From positions 1-7,968 of the forward strand of contig VXNE01000010.1 in the NCBI GenBank assembly GCA_009840715.1: DNA of 7,968 bases. The letters run 5' to 3'. The notes beneath the pieces are model-generated. The model saw nothing but the letters and a program-made list of their open reading frames with translations. It made no database searches and was not told the origin of the DNA. The position numbers were made by a program, and so were the translations under genes. Each line of letters begins with the position of its first letter. Position 1 is the stretch's first letter. This DNA is from Gammaproteobacteria bacterium (GTDB lineage: Bacteria; Pseudomonadota; Gammaproteobacteria; Pseudomonadales; Azotimanducaceae). Positions 6,479 to 7,968 of the stretch are shown here, one piece after another.

Positions 6479-6517
6479 CCGCTGCGCGGGGACTCCCTAC
6501 CGAGACGTCAGCCTTCC

Positions 6518-6523
6518 GAGGAG
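6518..6523 (+). promoter_or_regulatory. Ribosome binding site fixing the GTG start of the acyl-CoA synthetase
   Basis: GAGGAG lies 6 nt before GTG at 6530, an ideal spacing. The resulting N-terminus begins directly with the family's first helix, so GTG is preferred over any internal ATG. Confidence 0.75.
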
Positions 6524-6529
6524 CTTGCA

Positions 6530-7968
6530 GTGGACTTCAACCTGGCCACCGTCAACGAAGCGATCGCGGCGGTCATCCCGGACCGGGAGGCGATCGTGTT
6601 CCGGGACCGGCGCTTCACCTACGCGGACTTCAACGAACGCACCCGGCGGCTCGCCAACGTACTCACGGGGTACGGGCTCGGCTGCCACACCGAACGGCCG
6701 GACCTGCGCGACTGGGAGAGCGGCCAGGACCACCTGGGGCTCTATCTCTATAACGGCAACGAGTACCTGGAGGGCATGCTCGGCGCGTACAAGGCCCGCG
6801 TCGCGCCGTTCAACGTCAACTACCGGTACGTGGACGAGGAACTCGTCTACCTGCTGAACAACGCCCGCACCCGGGCACTCGTCTACCACAGTTCGCTCTC
6901 GGAGCACGTCGCGCACGTGCGGGACCAGGTGCCGAGTCTCGAGTTCCTGCTCCAGGTCAACGACGAGGACCGTCCGTTGCTGGCGGGCGCGGTCGAGTAC
7001 GAGGCGGCACTGGCGGGGGCGTCGCCCGCGAAGCCGGACCGGGAATGGTCACCGGACGACCTCTACATCCTCTACACCGGCGGCACGACCGGCATGCCGA
7101 AGGGCGTGCTCTGGCGGCAGGGCGACATCCTCATCGCGAGCCTGGGCGCCCGCCGCACCGGCGGTGAAGTGCTGCAGACCCTGGACGAATACCTGGCGCG
7201 CGCCCGGGGCGGGGACCGCCGGCACCTGCCGGCCCCGCCGTTCATGCACGGCGCCGGGCATTGGGTCGCGCTGCAGGCGTTCCACACGGGCGGTACGGTG
7301 GTCATCCAGAGCGAGGTGCGCCGCTTCGACGCGGCGGACATCCTCGACCTCGTCGAACGCGAGCGGGTCAACAACCTGCTGCTGGTGGGAGACGCCTTCG
7401 GCCGGCCGCTCGCTGATGAACTGGCCCGCCGGGAACGGGACCTCTCTTCGCTGCGCAACGTCATCACGGGCGGGGCGATCATGACGGCCAAGCTCAAGGC
7501 CGAGCTTCTCGCGGCGCTCCCGCGGATCACTATCATCGACTCTGCGGGTTCGTCGGAGACCGGCGGCCAGGGCACGCAGGTCAGCAACGCTCGCACGGGG
7601 GCATCGACCGGGCGGTTCAAGCTGTCCGCCCACAACGCCGTCCTCTCGGATGACCTGAGCCACACGCTCGCGCCGGGCCACGAGGGGCTCGGCTGGTGGG
7701 CGCGCACGGGCAACATCCCGCTGGGGTACCTGGACGACGAGGCGAAGACGCGGGCTACGTTCCCGGAGGTTGCCGGCGTACGTTACTCGGTGCCCGGGGA
7801 CAAGGTCCGTCTCCTCGAGGACAACACGCTCGAACTCCACGGCCGCGAGTCCGTGACGATCAACTCCGGCGGCGAGAAGATCTTCGCGGAGGAGGTGGCG
7901 CAGGCCCTGAAGCCCCACCCCGCCGTGGGCGCGGCGGTGGGGCCCGGGCGGGCGGGAAAACCCGGGGG
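6530..7968 (+). CDS. Acyl-CoA synthetase (AMP-forming, FadD-like), C-terminus missing at window edge
   Basis: The frame from GTG at 6530 stays open to the edge, giving 479 residues of a family usually about 530-550. It adenylates a carboxylic acid with ATP and transfers it to CoA. Motifs: the N-terminal GQDHLGLYLYNGNEYLEGML (65-84), KARVAPFNVNYRYV (88-101), the P-loop YTGGTTGMPKG (182-192), SSETGGQG (341-348), PGDKVRLLED (422-431) and the hinge region GRESVTINSGGEKIFAEEV (438-456). The C-terminal catalytic lysine region is outside the window. The GGTTGMPKGVLWRQ wording resembles FadD17/FadD19-like synthetases of lipid or sterol side-chain metabolism more than E. coli FadD; substrate is not determined. 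The last 13 or so residues, after HPAV, are Gly/Pro-rich and unlike the family. It is divergent from the MaoC-dehydrogenase-PPC operon and probably supplies its CoA ester. Confidence 0.9.
   Translation, partial: MDFNLATVNEAIAAVIPDREAIVFRDRRFTYADFNERTRRLANVLTGYGLGCHTERPDLRDWESGQDHLGLYLYNGNEYLEGMLGAYKARVAPFNVNYRYVDEELVYLLNNARTRALVYHSSLSEHVAHVRDQVPSLEFLLQVNDEDRPLLAGAVEYEAALAGASPAKPDREWSPDDLYILYTGGTTGMPKGVLWRQGDILIASLGARRTGGEVLQTLDEYLARARGGDRRHLPAPPFMHGAGHWVALQAFHTGGTVVIQSEVRRFDAADILDLVERERVNNLLLVGDAFGRPLADELARRERDLSSLRNVITGGAIMTAKLKAELLAALPRITIIDSAGSSETGGQGTQVSNARTGASTGRFKLSAHNAVLSDDLSHTLAPGHEGLGWWARTGNIPLGYLDDEAKTRATFPEVAGVRYSVPGDKVRLLEDNTLELHGRESVTINSGGEKIFAEEVAQALKPHPAVGAAVGPGRAGKPG

Larger units (their letters stand above)
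6418..6529. promoter_or_regulatory. Divergent control region between the MaoC operon and the acyl-CoA synthetase
   Basis: The 112-base gap separates two divergent units with related functions, a layout that often shares one operator. Around 6455-6460 the only AT-rich patch reads TACTAA on the plus strand and TTAGTA on the minus strand, and could serve as a -10 in either direction. No good -35 is visible. Immediately beside it is the inverted repeat listed separately. Confidence 0.4.

Noticed and set aside
7049..7918. A 289-codon minus-strand open frame opposite the acyl-CoA synthetase
   Set aside because: It is antisense to conserved synthetase motifs, rich in Arg/Val/Ala, and has no domain.

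Overview
The window is high-GC DNA from a Gram-negative bacterium. A periplasmic LolA-like protein beside an FtsX/MacB-type permease implies an outer membrane. The fatty-acid gene types and the full-length phosphoenolpyruvate carboxylase homologue fit a proteobacterium, most likely an uncultured gammaproteobacterium. That assignment is inference; there is no rRNA or marker gene here. I see no mobile element, CRISPR array, tRNA or rRNA.

Layout. (1) Positions 1-1218, minus strand: a two-gene operon running off the left edge. It encodes a secreted LolA-like outer-membrane lipoprotein-sorting protein (TTG start), then the N-terminal part of an ABC-transporter permease, joined by a one-base stop/start overlap (TGATG). 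(2) 1219-1351: a divergent intergenic region. (3) 1352-2155, plus strand: a class I SAM-dependent methyltransferase of unknown substrate. (4) 2156-2203: a short convergent gap holding a perfect 8-bp GC hairpin. (5) 2204-6417, minus strand: a tight three-gene operon, MaoC-like hydratase, then acyl-CoA dehydrogenase, then a phosphoenolpyruvate carboxylase (PPC) homologue, with gaps of 14 and 0 bases. (6) 6418-6529: a second divergent control region with an inverted repeat. (7) 6530 to the right edge, plus strand: an acyl-CoA synthetase with a GTG start, truncated by the window end.

Genes 5-7 look like one metabolic locus. The synthetase would activate a carboxylic acid to its CoA thioester. The dehydrogenase and the MaoC protein would perform alpha,beta-oxidation and hydration. 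A PPC would replenish oxaloacetate to take up the acetyl-CoA produced. The most interesting feature is the PPC itself. It is full length and keeps several catalytic residues. By eye alignment to E. coli Ppc, however, two phosphate-side arginines (R699, R713) are serines, two of the four aspartate-inhibitor residues (R832, N881) are Pro and Tyr, and several near-invariant loops are altered. It is either an aspartate-insensitive, divergent PPC or a homologue with a changed activity, embedded in an acyl-CoA operon.
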